59,082 bases of DNA from an uncultured Clostridia bacterium. Its GTDB lineage: Bacteria > Bacillota > Clostridia > Oscillospirales > Acutalibacteraceae. The translations under genes and the position numbers were made by a program. Shown here one piece after another: positions 35,375 to 44,308 of this stretch. The DNA is taken from contig CAJFPJ010000071.1 in the NCBI GenBank assembly GCA_904399395.1, positions 1 through 59,082 of the forward strand, read 5' to 3'. How positions within the stretch are numbered: the stretch's first letter is position 1; every line of letters starts with the position of its first letter. The notes beneath the pieces are model-generated. The model ran no database searches, was not told the DNA's origin, and worked only from the letters and a program-made list of their open reading frames with translations.

Positions 35375-36327
35375 GTTTCTCTATTTTAGGCGCCGGAAGC
35401 GCCCTGCCCTCCTGTGTAAAAACCAACGATGATCTGGCCCAAATACTGGATACCAGCGATCAGTGGATCTATACCCGAACCGGAATCCGCCGGCGGCATG
35501 TAATCACAACAGAAACCATTACCGGAATGGCTGCTGAAGCGGCAAGAAAGGCTCTTGCCGCGGCTGGTATTACCCCAGAAGACTTGGACTATATCGTCTG
35601 CCCCACTGTAGGAGGCGACTATATTACACCTGGGCTGGGCTGTACTCTCCAGGAGGAACTAGGAGCCCACTGCCCCGCTATTGATATAAACGCTGGCTGC
35701 AGCGGCTTCCTCTACAGCTTGGATGTAGTGGACGGAATTTTCGCCAGAAAAAAAGCCCGGTATGTGTTGGTCACGGCGGCGGAAGGATTGAGCCGCATTA
35801 TGGACTGGACAGAGCGTTCCACATGCGTTCTCTTCGGCGACGGCGCCGGCGCTGTGGTGTTGGGCGAAGGGGACGGCCTTCGGTACCTGAAGCTGCGAAC
35901 GCAGGGATGCAGCGCACCCCTGCACGGCCGTTTTCCCATGGGAAACAGCCCATGGACTAAGGAAGAACCTCACACCCATTTTGTCCATATGGAGGGGCAA
36001 GAGGTTTACAAATTCGCCGTAAACACCATCTGCACAAGCGTTCAGGAAGCTTTGGAAGAAACAGGGCTTTCTATAGATGATATGCATCATGTGCTGCTTC
36101 ATCAGGCCAATATGCGCATTATTGAGGCCGCCAGAAGAAAACTTTCTATTCCGGAGGAACGCTGCCACTGCTGTATCGAAGAAACCGGAAATATCTCTGC
36201 CGCCAGCATTCCCACGCTTATAGACCGCTGCAGCCGGGAGGGGCTCTTCCACAGCGGAGAAAATCTTCTGCTCTGTGCCTTTGGGGCCGGATTCACCTCG
36301 GGCACAGCCATTCTCACATGGAAATAA
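35371..36327 (+). CDS. fabH: Beta-ketoacyl-ACP synthase III
   Basis: Starts fatty acid synthesis by condensing acyl-CoA with malonyl-ACP. 318 residues with the Cys-His-Asn triad: Cys110 in INAGCSGF, His in LLHQANMRI and Asn in ETGNISAAS. The start DQWIYTRTGIRRRH is the conserved CoA-binding segment. Translationally coupled to the regulator gene and followed by acpP. Confidence 0.97.
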   Translation: MSFSILGAGSALPSCVKTNDDLAQILDTSDQWIYTRTGIRRRHVITTETITGMAAEAARKALAAAGITPEDLDYIVCPTVGGDYITPGLGCTLQEELGAHCPAIDINAGCSGFLYSLDVVDGIFARKKARYVLVTAAEGLSRIMDWTERSTCVLFGDGAGAVVLGEGDGLRYLKLRTQGCSAPLHGRFPMGNSPWTKEEPHTHFVHMEGQEVYKFAVNTICTSVQEALEETGLSIDDMHHVLLHQANMRIIEAARRKLSIPEERCHCCIEETGNISAASIPTLIDRCSREGLFHSGENLLLCAFGAGFTSGTAILTWK

Positions 36328-36387
36328 TATAGAATGTTTCAATCCAAGCCTCATCCGGCTTGGTTACATCCGAAGGAGGAAAAACAA

Positions 36388-36606
36388 ATGACAAATCTTG
36401 AAAAGCTTGAGCAGATCCTTTCTGAATATAAGGAACTGGAACCCGGTTCCCTTACACTTGAAACTACCTTTGAGGAACTGGAACTGGATTCATTGGATCT
36501 TGTGGATATGACAATGGCATGTGAAGACGCTTTCGGCGTTTCTATTGAGCTTACCGATGACCTCAAAACTGTGGGAGATCTTCTAAAACTTGTGGAAAAA
36601 GACTAA
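36388..36606 (+). CDS. acpP: Acyl carrier protein
   Basis: A 72-residue, strongly acidic four-helix protein carrying growing acyl chains. The phosphopantetheine site is Ser35 in LELDSLDLVDM. The ATG at 36388 is chosen for the AAGGAGG 8 bases upstream, giving the standard ACP length. It lies between fabH and fabK. Confidence 0.96.
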   Translation: MTNLEKLEQILSEYKELEPGSLTLETTFEELELDSLDLVDMTMACEDAFGVSIELTDDLKTVGDLLKLVEKD

Positions 36607-36685
36607 CCAGAAGAATTTTTATACTTCACACTTCTGAGGAAGTTTATTTCCCCGTCAAAAACTGCCGAGAAAGGAACGATTTGCT

Positions 36686-37633
36686 ATGATACAATCCCCT
36701 ATCTGTGAAATGCTGGGCATCACCTATCCTGTTTTTCAGGGCGGTATGGCATGGATAGCAGACGCCAAACTGGCGGCCGCCGTCAGCAACGGAGGCGGCC
36801 TGGGAATTATCTCTGCCATGAATGCCAATGCCGAATGGCTTCGCAACCAGATTCGTGAAGCAAAAAGTCTGACTGACAAATCCTTCGGTGTAAATATCAT
36901 GCTGATGAGCCCCTTTGTGGATCAGGTAGCGCAGGTAGTGGCAGAGGAGAAGGTTGCTGTGGTAACCACAGGAGCCGGAAACCCCTCCAAATATATGGAT
37001 CTTTGGAAGGAAGCCGGCATTTCTGTTATCCCGGTTGTGGCCAGCGTGGGCCTCGCCCGAATGGTGGAGCGCCATGGAGCTGCTGCTGTGATTGCAGAAG
37101 GCGGTGAAAGCGGCGGCCATATTGGAGAAGCCGCCACTATGCCCCTCGTCCCTCAGGTAGCAGACGCCGTTTCCATTCCCGTAATTGCCGCAGGCGGTAT
37201 AGCAGATGGCCGCGGGCTGGCTGCCGCTCTGATGCTGGGAGCCAGCGGCATCCAGATGGGCACCCGCTTCCTGGTAGCTGAGGAATGCAACGTTCACCAG
37301 AACTATAAAAACAAGGTGCTCAAAGCCAAGGATATCGATACTGTAGTGACAGGCCGCCGTCTCGGGCACGCCTGCCGAGGGCTCAAAAATCCCTTCAGCC
37401 GGGAATACGCAAAAAAAGAATGGGATGTTTCCTTCTCTCCGGAAGATTTGGAGGCTTTAGGCGTGGGCGCACTCCGAAAGGCCGCTGTGGATGGAAATGA
37501 AAAAGAGGGTTCTTTCCTCTGTGGCCAGATAGCCGGGATGATAACGAAAGAGCAGCCCGCGGCGGAAATCCTCAAGGAAGTCTGCGAGGAAGCAGAAAGC
37601 CTTTTGAAGGGGGCAGAAAAATGGGTAAAATAG
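36686..37633 (+). CDS. fabK: Enoyl-ACP reductase II (FMN-dependent)
   Basis: A 315-residue TIM-barrel flavoenzyme that performs the last reduction of each elongation cycle using NAD(P)H and FMN. It matches nitronate-monooxygenase-like FabK: FQGGMAWIAD, SNGGGLGIIS, IAEGGESGGHIG, VIAAGGIADGRGLAAAL and MGTRFLVAEEC. Use of FabK rather than FabI implies intrinsic triclosan insensitivity of this step. Overlaps fabD by 13 bases. Confidence 0.96.
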   Translation: MIQSPICEMLGITYPVFQGGMAWIADAKLAAAVSNGGGLGIISAMNANAEWLRNQIREAKSLTDKSFGVNIMLMSPFVDQVAQVVAEEKVAVVTTGAGNPSKYMDLWKEAGISVIPVVASVGLARMVERHGAAAVIAEGGESGGHIGEAATMPLVPQVADAVSIPVIAAGGIADGRGLAAALMLGASGIQMGTRFLVAEECNVHQNYKNKVLKAKDIDTVVTGRRLGHACRGLKNPFSREYAKKEWDVSFSPEDLEALGVGALRKAAVDGNEKEGSFLCGQIAGMITKEQPAAEILKEVCEEAESLLKGAEKWVK

Positions 37634-38565
37634 CCTTTCTGTTTGCCGGGCAGGGGGCCCAATATGCGGGCATGGGCGCTTCCCTGAAGGAATGCAGCCC
37701 TGCAGCCGCCAAAGTCTTCCGGATGGCGGAAACCATCCGTCCCGGCACCGAAAAGCAGTGCTTCTCGGGCAGTGAAGAAGAGCTTCGAGAGACTAAAAAC
37801 ACCCAGCCCTGTGTGTTTACAGTAGCTTTGGCCGCTGCCGAAGCTCTGAAAGAGCGGGGCATCACCCCCAACGCCTGTGCCGGCTTTTCTCTGGGCGAAG
37901 TTTGCGCTTTGACCTTTTCCGGGGCTTTTTCCCAGGAGAAAGGGATTCGGCTTGTATGCCGCCGGGGAGAGCTGATGCAGGAAGCGGCGGAAAAGCATCC
38001 AGGTGCCATGGCTGCCGTTCTGAAGCTTCCCAACGAGGAAGTGGAAAAACTGTGCAGCTCCTTTTCAGAAATCTGGCCGGTGAATTATAACTGTCCCGGC
38101 CAGCTTGTGGTGGCCGGAAATCCTGCCCAAATGCCTGATTTCTGCAAGGCGGTGGAGGCCGCCGGTGGTAAGGCGCGGCCTCTGGCTGTTGGCGGAGGCT
38201 TCCATACGCCTTATATGCAGGAAGCGTCTGCGGCTTTTCTGAAGATTTTGGAAGACGGAGAATTCTCTGTAAATCTTCCGGAAATACCGGTATATGCCAA
38301 TAAGACCGCTCGTCTCTATGGTGATCCGGACGAGAACGAAACACTTGCAGAGCTTCTTTCTGCTCAGATTCAAAATCCTGTTCGCTGGCAGGAAATCATG
38401 GAAAGGCTTCTGGCAGAAGGATTTGACTGCTTTATTGAGCTGGGGCCTGGGAAAACCCTCACCGGTTTTGGAAAACGCCTCATAAAAGGGCACGAAGCAA
38501 AACTTTTGCATGTGGAAGATGAAAAGAGCCTAAACGAAACACTTGCGGCCCTTGGGGTGCAGTAA
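37621..38565 (+). CDS. fabD: Malonyl-CoA:ACP transacylase
   Basis: Transfers malonyl from CoA to ACP. 314 residues, nucleophile Ser90 in GFSLGE and catalytic His195 in GGGFHTPYM; the N-terminal FLFAGQGAQYAGMG is standard. The start lies inside the end of fabK, so the two are coupled. Confidence 0.96.
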   Translation: MGKIAFLFAGQGAQYAGMGASLKECSPAAAKVFRMAETIRPGTEKQCFSGSEEELRETKNTQPCVFTVALAAAEALKERGITPNACAGFSLGEVCALTFSGAFSQEKGIRLVCRRGELMQEAAEKHPGAMAAVLKLPNEEVEKLCSSFSEIWPVNYNCPGQLVVAGNPAQMPDFCKAVEAAGGKARPLAVGGGFHTPYMQEASAAFLKILEDGEFSVNLPEIPVYANKTARLYGDPDENETLAELLSAQIQNPVRWQEIMERLLAEGFDCFIELGPGKTLTGFGKRLIKGHEAKLLHVEDEKSLNETLAALGVQ

Positions 38566-38644
38566 ACCGTGTTTCCCAATGGGAAAACCAAGAATTTTGC
38601 AAAATCGCAGAAATAGTAAAGAGATAGGTAAAAGGAGAACAGCT

Positions 38645-39388
38645 ATGCAGCTTCAAGATAAAGTGGCTCTGATCACCGGAGCCTCCCGAGGGATCGGAAA
38701 AGCCATTGCCCTGCGTCTTGCCCAGGAAGGGGCTTCCATCGCGGTCGTCTATGCCGGCAACCACCAGGCTGCTCAAGAGACGGCCAATGAGATCGAAGGC
38801 CTTGGAAGAAAGGTAAAAACCTATGCCTGCGATGTATCGGATTATAACGCTACCGGAGAGCTGGTAAAAACCGTGTTGGCGGACTTCGGGCAGGTGGATA
38901 TTCTGGTGAATAACGCGGGTATCACACGGGACGGACTGATCCTCTCTATGAAGGAGGAGGACTTCGATGCCGTCCTCAACACGAATCTGAAAGGCGCCTT
39001 CTATCTCACCCGCCATTTGTATTCCCATTTCATGCGGAAGCGTTCCGGTCGGATTCTGAACATTTCCTCCGTGGTGGGGCTTCACGGGAATGCAGGCCAG
39101 GCAAATTACGCCGCCGCAAAGGCCGGGCTCATTGGCCTGACCAAAAGCACCGCCAAGGAGTTGGCGGGCCGGGGTGTAACCTGCAATGCCATCGCACCGG
39201 GGTATATCGAATCGGATATGACCGCGGCACTGCCTGAGAAAGCCAGGCAGGCCATTCTGGGTTCTATTCCTGCCAAAAGGCCTGGGAATCCAGAGGATGT
39301 GGCGGCCTTGGTCGCTTTTCTCGCCGGGGAAAATGCTTCCTATATAACGGGAGAAGTAATTCGGGTAGACGGAGGCATGGGGATGTAA
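38645..39388 (+). CDS. fabG: 3-oxoacyl-ACP reductase
   Basis: NADPH-dependent SDR reducing the beta-keto group. 247 residues with TGASRGIG near 11-18, NNAG, SSVVGLHGN and catalytic YAAAK, ending in DGGMGM. The ATG at 38645 is chosen for the AAAAGGAG just upstream. Normal operon position between fabD and fabF. Confidence 0.96.
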   Translation: MQLQDKVALITGASRGIGKAIALRLAQEGASIAVVYAGNHQAAQETANEIEGLGRKVKTYACDVSDYNATGELVKTVLADFGQVDILVNNAGITRDGLILSMKEEDFDAVLNTNLKGAFYLTRHLYSHFMRKRSGRILNISSVVGLHGNAGQANYAAAKAGLIGLTKSTAKELAGRGVTCNAIAPGYIESDMTAALPEKARQAILGSIPAKRPGNPEDVAALVAFLAGENASYITGEVIRVDGGMGM

Positions 39389-39492
39389 GGCCCTTTATAA
39401 ACCTCATATCAAAAGAACGCCATATATCTGCAAAAGTGCAGGCATGCTTTCTTTTTCCGCCTGCTTTACGATTTGAGATTGGAGGATCAGAT

Positions 39493-40749
39493 ATGCGCAG
39501 AGTTGTCGTAACCGGAATGGGCGCCGTCACCCCTCTGGGGAACCATCTGGAAGAAACCTGGAACGGCATGGCGGAAGGCCGCCGGGGAATCGACTTTATT
39601 ACAAAATTTGACACGGAGGCCTATAAAGTCAAAGTAGGCGCAGAGGTCAAAGATTTCGATCCATTAGAACATTTTGAAAAATCCGAGATCCGTAAAAACG
39701 ATCTGTTCACACAATATGCCGTCTCCGCTGCAGAAGAAGCCATCCGCGACAGCGGTCTTTCTGCACAGCCTGGAGAAGAAAATATTTCTCCGGAACGGCT
39801 GGGAGTTTATGTGGGAAGCGGTATCGGCGGCATCAACACCATTGTAACGGAAACCAACAAGCTCTATGGAGCAGGGAAGCGGGTCTCCCCCTTTATGGTC
39901 CCCATGATGATCGGCAATATGGCCGCAGGCACCATCTCTATCCGCTGCAATGCCCAGGGCCCTACCCTTCCGGTAGTTACAGCCTGTGCCACCTCCAGCC
40001 ATACTATCGGTGAGGCTTTCCGGGCCATTAAGCATGGGTATGCCGACGCTATCCTGGCCGGCGGAGCTGAAGCTGCGGTCTGCCCCTTGGCCGTTTCCGG
40101 CTTTACCAGCTGCATGGCTCTGACCACAAATCCCGATCCCGCCACAGCCTGCACACCCTTTGACAAACGGCGCAGCGGCTTCGTAATCGGAGAAGGCGCC
40201 GCAGTGCTGGTGCTGGAAGAATACGAGCACGCCAAAGCTCGCGGAGCCCATATTTACGGGGAAATCTGCGGCTATGGCAACACAGCGGACGCCTATCACG
40301 TAACAGCTCCCCACCCGGAAGGGGCAGGCATCATCCGCGCTATCCGGCTGGCTCTGGAAGAAGCGGGGGAAACACCGGAGCAGCAGGGAGCTCACACCTA
40401 TATAAACGCCCATGGAACCAGCACGCCGCTAAACGACAAAACGGAAACCATGGCTTTCAAGGCTGTATTTGGAGAAAAAGCCCGCTCCATAGCCATCAGC
40501 AGCACCAAGAGCATGACGGGCCATATGCTGGGGGCCGCTGGAGCGGTGGAAGCCATCGCCTGCCTGAAAGCCCTGGAAACAGACTGTGTGCCCCCTACTA
40601 TTGGATATGAAGAGCCCGACCCGGACTGCGACCTCTCCTATACTCCCAACAAGGCAGAACATCGGGAGCTGCAAACAGCCGTTTCCACCTCTCTGGGCTT
40701 CGGTGGGCACAACGCCTGCCTAGTCTTCCGAAAAGCGCCGAAGGAGTGA
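39493..40749 (+). CDS. fabF: Beta-ketoacyl-ACP synthase II
   Basis: Elongating condensing enzyme. 418 residues with the Cys-His-His triad: Cys165 in VTACATSS, His in NAHGTSTPLND and His in TGHMLGAAG. The ATG at 39493 is chosen because GGAGG lies 7 bases upstream. The 104-base gap after fabG shows no clear promoter. Confidence 0.97.
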   Translation: MRRVVVTGMGAVTPLGNHLEETWNGMAEGRRGIDFITKFDTEAYKVKVGAEVKDFDPLEHFEKSEIRKNDLFTQYAVSAAEEAIRDSGLSAQPGEENISPERLGVYVGSGIGGINTIVTETNKLYGAGKRVSPFMVPMMIGNMAAGTISIRCNAQGPTLPVVTACATSSHTIGEAFRAIKHGYADAILAGGAEAAVCPLAVSGFTSCMALTTNPDPATACTPFDKRRSGFVIGEGAAVLVLEEYEHAKARGAHIYGEICGYGNTADAYHVTAPHPEGAGIIRAIRLALEEAGETPEQQGAHTYINAHGTSTPLNDKTETMAFKAVFGEKARSIAISSTKSMTGHMLGAAGAVEAIACLKALETDCVPPTIGYEEPDPDCDLSYTPNKAEHRELQTAVSTSLGFGGHNACLVFRKAPKE

Positions 40750-40756
40750 TATTTGC

Positions 40757-41242
40757 ATGAAAACCGATCTGGATACTATTGAACGCCTGGCTACCTTAAT
40801 GGAAACAGCGAATCTTTCTTCTGTGGAGATCTGTGAAGGAGAGACACGCATTTCTCTGAAACGGCCGGAGCCTGCGGCTGCAATTTCCGCTCCTGTATAT
40901 GGCATACCGGCTGGAGGAGCGACGTTACCGCCGGTGCAGGCGGCAGTTCCACCCCTGGCCCCAACCTCTTCCGTGGAAGAAGGCAGCCAGGTAGTGGATT
41001 TCAATGACATGAAGGAGCTGAAATCGCCCATGGTGGGCGTGGTGTATACGGCTCCCGAGCCGGGGGCAGAGCCCTTTGTCAAACCGGGAAGCCGGGTGAA
41101 GAAGGGGCAGGTTCTGTGCATCATTGAGGCTATGAAGCTGATGAACGAATACACCGCTCCTGAAGATGGAGAAATCCTGGACATATGCATCCAAAATGAA
41201 GAACTGGTGGAGTTTGGTCAGGTACTGTTTAAAATGGTATAA
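40757..41242 (+). CDS. accB: Biotin carboxyl carrier protein of acetyl-CoA carboxylase
   Basis: Carries carboxybiotin between the AccC and AccAD half-reactions. 161 residues: N-terminal helix, Pro/Ala-rich linker (about 38-72) and biotinyl domain with biotin Lys127 in EAMKLMNE. The AAGGAGTG site overlaps the fabF stop. Confidence 0.96.
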   Translation: MKTDLDTIERLATLMETANLSSVEICEGETRISLKRPEPAAAISAPVYGIPAGGATLPPVQAAVPPLAPTSSVEEGSQVVDFNDMKELKSPMVGVVYTAPEPGAEPFVKPGSRVKKGQVLCIIEAMKLMNEYTAPEDGEILDICIQNEELVEFGQVLFKMV

Positions 41243-41392
41243 TGAACACGGAAAGAAAACCTACGCTCTCAATGCCTGACTTTTCCATATGCTGCACGCA
41301 TTCCTGGAAGATTTTTTCGTCGAACAGGTTTTTCCTTCTGTTTCAGAATTCAAAGGCGGAGAGCGATGGCAAAGACACCGCTATTCTATACT

Positions 41393-41414
41393 GTATACTA
41401 TTCAGTATGTATAC
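41393..41414. promoter_or_regulatory. Palindrome upstream of fabZ
   Basis: GTATAC at 41393-41398 and GTATAC at 41409-41414, with TA/TA matches inside, form a 22-base inverted repeat in the 209-base accB-fabZ gap. It could be an operator or processing site; no partner protein is evident. The rest of the gap shows nothing. Confidence 0.3.
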
Positions 41415-41451
41415 GTACAAAAACATAAAAGAGGCAAAAGAGGAATACCAG

Positions 41452-41877
41452 ATGAACAAAGAAGAAATTAAAACCTTTATACCTCACAGGGAACCTATGC
41501 TTCTGATCGATGAAGCAGAGGTTCTAGATGAAAACACTGCCAGGGGCAGCCGAAAAATTCGGGGAGATGAATTTTTTCTGCAGGGCCATTTCCCTGGGAA
41601 CCCCATTGTTCCCGGCGTAATTCTCTGCGAAATGATGGCCCAGACCTGCAGTGTGCTTCTCAGAAGCACTATGGAGCAAAATCCCGGGTCTGTTCCCTTT
41701 TTTACCGGGTTGGATAAAGTTCGGTTCAAACATCCTGTGCGGCCTGGGGACACCGTAGAAATTACCTGCCGGCTCCTCCGGCATAAAAACATGTTCTTTT
41801 TCGGAAAAGGAAAAGTAATGGTTGGGAAAAACCTCTGTGCAAAAGGCGAGTTCAGCTTTGCCCTTGTTTCAGGCTGA
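41452..41877 (+). CDS. fabZ: 3-hydroxyacyl-ACP dehydratase
   Basis: Hot-dog-fold dehydratase forming trans-2-enoyl-ACP. 141 residues with the catalytic pair His46 (GHFPGNPIVPG) and Glu60 (VILCEMMAQ). The ATG at 41452 is chosen for length and the AGAGGAAT site. The frame remains open 70 codons upstream, but that part resembles nothing known. Confidence 0.95.
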   Translation: MNKEEIKTFIPHREPMLLIDEAEVLDENTARGSRKIRGDEFFLQGHFPGNPIVPGVILCEMMAQTCSVLLRSTMEQNPGSVPFFTGLDKVRFKHPVRPGDTVEITCRLLRHKNMFFFGKGKVMVGKNLCAKGEFSFALVSG

Positions 41878-41987
41878 CCATGGCACCTATATCCAAATTT
41901 CCTGCTTTTCCTATTTAACCGGCTTCCGCGAAAACCTGTTATTACATTCGAAAGGGAATTCTGCTGAATTTTCATATAATACACAAA

Positions 41988-42104
41988 ATTAGCTCAGACC
42001 CCTATATGGCCTGGTAAGACCGATGAAGAACCGCCGACTGCGGTAAGGGAACTACCGGCCATACAAGCTGAAAGCCGGAAATTGCACAGTAAGGGAGCGA
42101 TCCA
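41988..42104 (+). ncRNA. Candidate switch-like RNA leader of accC
   Basis: After a TATAAT at 41975-41980 comes a fold: 42005-42016 pairs with 42053-42063 (TATGGCC and GGTA with TACC and GGCCATA, one bulged base), enclosing a CCGC/GCGG hairpin (42031-42043) and a purine-rich joining segment. A rival helix CCGGC (42055-42059) with GCCGG (42074-42078) would destroy the first one. The ribosome site GGGAG follows. It does not match riboswitch classes I recognise. Confidence 0.4.
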
Positions 42105-43448
42105 ATGTTTTCTAAAATTCTCATAGCGAACCGGGGGGAAATTGCCGTTCGGATCATACGGGCCTGTAAAGAAATGGGAATCTCAACCGTAGCGGTATTC
42201 AGCGAAGCAGATCGTGACGCCCTTCATGTCAGCATGGCGGATGAAAGCATCTGCATTGGCCCTGCCAAAGTGCAGGAAAGCTATCTGAATATGCCAGCGA
42301 TACTTTCTGCGGCGGTAGCATCCGGGGCCCAGGCTATTCATCCCGGCTATGGCCTGCTGAGTGAAAACGCCCGCTTTGCGGAGCTCTGCGAGGAATGTAA
42401 AATTTCCTTTATCGGCCCCAAAAGCGAGCTTATTTCTCTTTTAGGCGATAAAGAGCATGCCCGAGCCACTATGCAGAAGGCAGGCGTCCCCGTTGTTCCC
42501 GGCGAAGGGCTGGTGGAAAGTGTGGAAGCAGCCCAAAAGGCGGCAGAGCGCATTGGCTTCCCCCTTCTTATCAAAGCCCGTTCCGGTGGCGGTGGAAGAG
42601 GGATACGGCTCGTAAACTCTATGGAGGAAATCCCCTCTGCTTTTTCCTCCGCCTGTGCAGAGGCCCAAAGCGCTTTCGGAGATGGCGCCTGCTACATGGA
42701 AAAATTTCTCTCCCCTGTAAAGCATATAGAAATGCAAATCCTCTGCGATAATTACGGGAACGCCGTCTGCCTTGGGGAACGGGACTGCTCTATGCAAAGA
42801 AAAAACCAGAAGCTTCTGGAGGAAAGCCCATCCCCTGCTGTCAGCCCCAAACTGCGGGAAAAGATGATGGATGCTTCCCTGAAAGCCGCCCGAGCCGTTG
42901 GTTACAACAGTGTGGGGACCATTGAATATCTTGTGGACAGAGACGGGAATTTTTATTTCATGGAAATGAACACCCGCCTGCAGGTAGAGCATCCTGTGAC
43001 GGAAATGGTAACGGATGTCGATTTGGTGAAATGGCAAATTCGTTCGGCGGCTGGTATGCCTTTGGATTTCTCCCAGGATGACATACAGGTCTCCGGCCAT
43101 GCTATCGAATGCCGTATCAACGCTGAGGATCCTGCCAACAATTTCGCTCCTAGCTGTGGGCGTATACAGCTTCTTCATATCCCCGGTGGCCCCTGGGTTC
43201 GGTTCGATACGGCCCTGTATCAAGACTATCTGGTTCCCCCTTATTATGATTCCCTTTTGGGGAAGCTTATTGTACGGGCTAAAACGCGGGAAGAAGCCAT
43301 CCGCAAAATGCAGGCCGCTTTGTGTGAGCTAGTGGTGGAGGGCGTTTTCCATACCGCCGATCTGCATATGGATCTTTTGTCTGACGAAGCGTTTCTCGAC
43401 GGAAGCTACACCACGGATTTCATGAAGAATAGAGGATACGCATGCTGA
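42105..43448 (+). CDS. accC: Biotin carboxylase subunit of acetyl-CoA carboxylase
   Basis: ATP-dependent carboxylation of biotin on AccB. 447 residues: MFSKILIANRGEIAVRIIRACKE start, ATP-grasp glycine loop KARSGGGGRGIR, MEMNTRLQVEHPVTE active-site block and the RINAEDPANNFAPS C-terminal segment. Overlaps accD by 7 bases. Confidence 0.97.
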   Translation: MFSKILIANRGEIAVRIIRACKEMGISTVAVFSEADRDALHVSMADESICIGPAKVQESYLNMPAILSAAVASGAQAIHPGYGLLSENARFAELCEECKISFIGPKSELISLLGDKEHARATMQKAGVPVVPGEGLVESVEAAQKAAERIGFPLLIKARSGGGGRGIRLVNSMEEIPSAFSSACAEAQSAFGDGACYMEKFLSPVKHIEMQILCDNYGNAVCLGERDCSMQRKNQKLLEESPSPAVSPKLREKMMDASLKAARAVGYNSVGTIEYLVDRDGNFYFMEMNTRLQVEHPVTEMVTDVDLVKWQIRSAAGMPLDFSQDDIQVSGHAIECRINAEDPANNFAPSCGRIQLLHIPGGPWVRFDTALYQDYLVPPYYDSLLGKLIVRAKTREEAIRKMQAALCELVVEGVFHTADLHMDLLSDEAFLDGSYTTDFMKNRGYAC

Positions 43449-44305
43449 GAAAAAGTAATTTTAAAAAGAGCCGAAATCAATTGGAAGGCTTTTCCCCCAA
43501 TCTACAGACGGATAAGCCCTATGTGCCCCAGGAGCTTTGTACTTCCTGCCCCAGCTGCAAAGCCATGCTTTTTCAGAACGATCTGGAGGAAAACAACGGC
43601 GTCTGCCCCAAGTGCGGCTATCATTTCCGGCTTTCTGCCAGGCAGCGGATCGGGCTCATATGCGATGAAAATACGTATGAGCCCTGGGATGAAAACTTAA
43701 CGCCTAAAGATCCTCTCTCCTTCCCCGGCTATGGAGCAAAACTGAAGGCCAGCCGCCTCAGAAGCAGAGAACTGGAGGGGGTTCTCACCGGAAAAGCCTC
43801 TGTGGGGGGAGTTCCCTGTGCCATATTCGCTATGGACGCAGGTTTTATGATGGGCAGCATGGGGAGCGTAATCGGGGAAAAAATCACCCGTCTTTTCGAG
43901 AGAGCTGTAAAAGAAAAGCTTCCTGTTATAGGCTTCACTGTTTCTGGCGGTGCCAGAATGCAGGAGGGGATCCTTTCCCTGATGCAGATGGCCAAAACCA
44001 GCGGGGCCGTAAAGCTTCACAGCGATGCGGGGCTCTTGTATATCACCGTTTTAACAGATCCCACCACCGGCGGAGTAACTGCCAGTTTTGCCATGGAGGG
44101 AGACATTATTCTTTCAGAACCCGGAGCTCTCATCGCCTTTGCCGGCCCCCGGGTGATTGAGCAGACTATGCGCCAAAAGCTGCCAAAGGGCTTCCAGACG
44201 GCTGAGTTCCTTTTAGAAAAAGGCTTTGTAGATGCCGTCGTCCCTCGGAAGGAATTAAGAGATACACTGAGCCGTCTTCTGCGGCTCCACTGTGGGGAGG
44301 TGTAA
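43442..44305 (+). CDS. accD: Acetyl-CoA carboxylase carboxyltransferase subunit beta
   Basis: One half of the carboxyltransferase that moves CO2 from biotin to acetyl-CoA. 287 residues with the N-terminal zinc ribbon CTSCPSC ... CPKCGYH and the crotonase-like core (SGGARMQEGILSLMQMAKT, DPTTGGVTASFAMEGD). Coupled to accC and accA. Confidence 0.97.
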   Translation: MLRKSNFKKSRNQLEGFSPNLQTDKPYVPQELCTSCPSCKAMLFQNDLEENNGVCPKCGYHFRLSARQRIGLICDENTYEPWDENLTPKDPLSFPGYGAKLKASRLRSRELEGVLTGKASVGGVPCAIFAMDAGFMMGSMGSVIGEKITRLFERAVKEKLPVIGFTVSGGARMQEGILSLMQMAKTSGAVKLHSDAGLLYITVLTDPTTGGVTASFAMEGDIILSEPGALIAFAGPRVIEQTMRQKLPKGFQTAEFLLEKGFVDAVVPRKELRDTLSRLLRLHCGEV

Positions 44306-44308
44306 CAA

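Noticed and set aside
41242-41451. 70-codon N-terminal extension of fabZ.
   Set aside because: FabZ has normal length from 41452 with its own ribosome site; the extension resembles nothing known and contains a palindrome.
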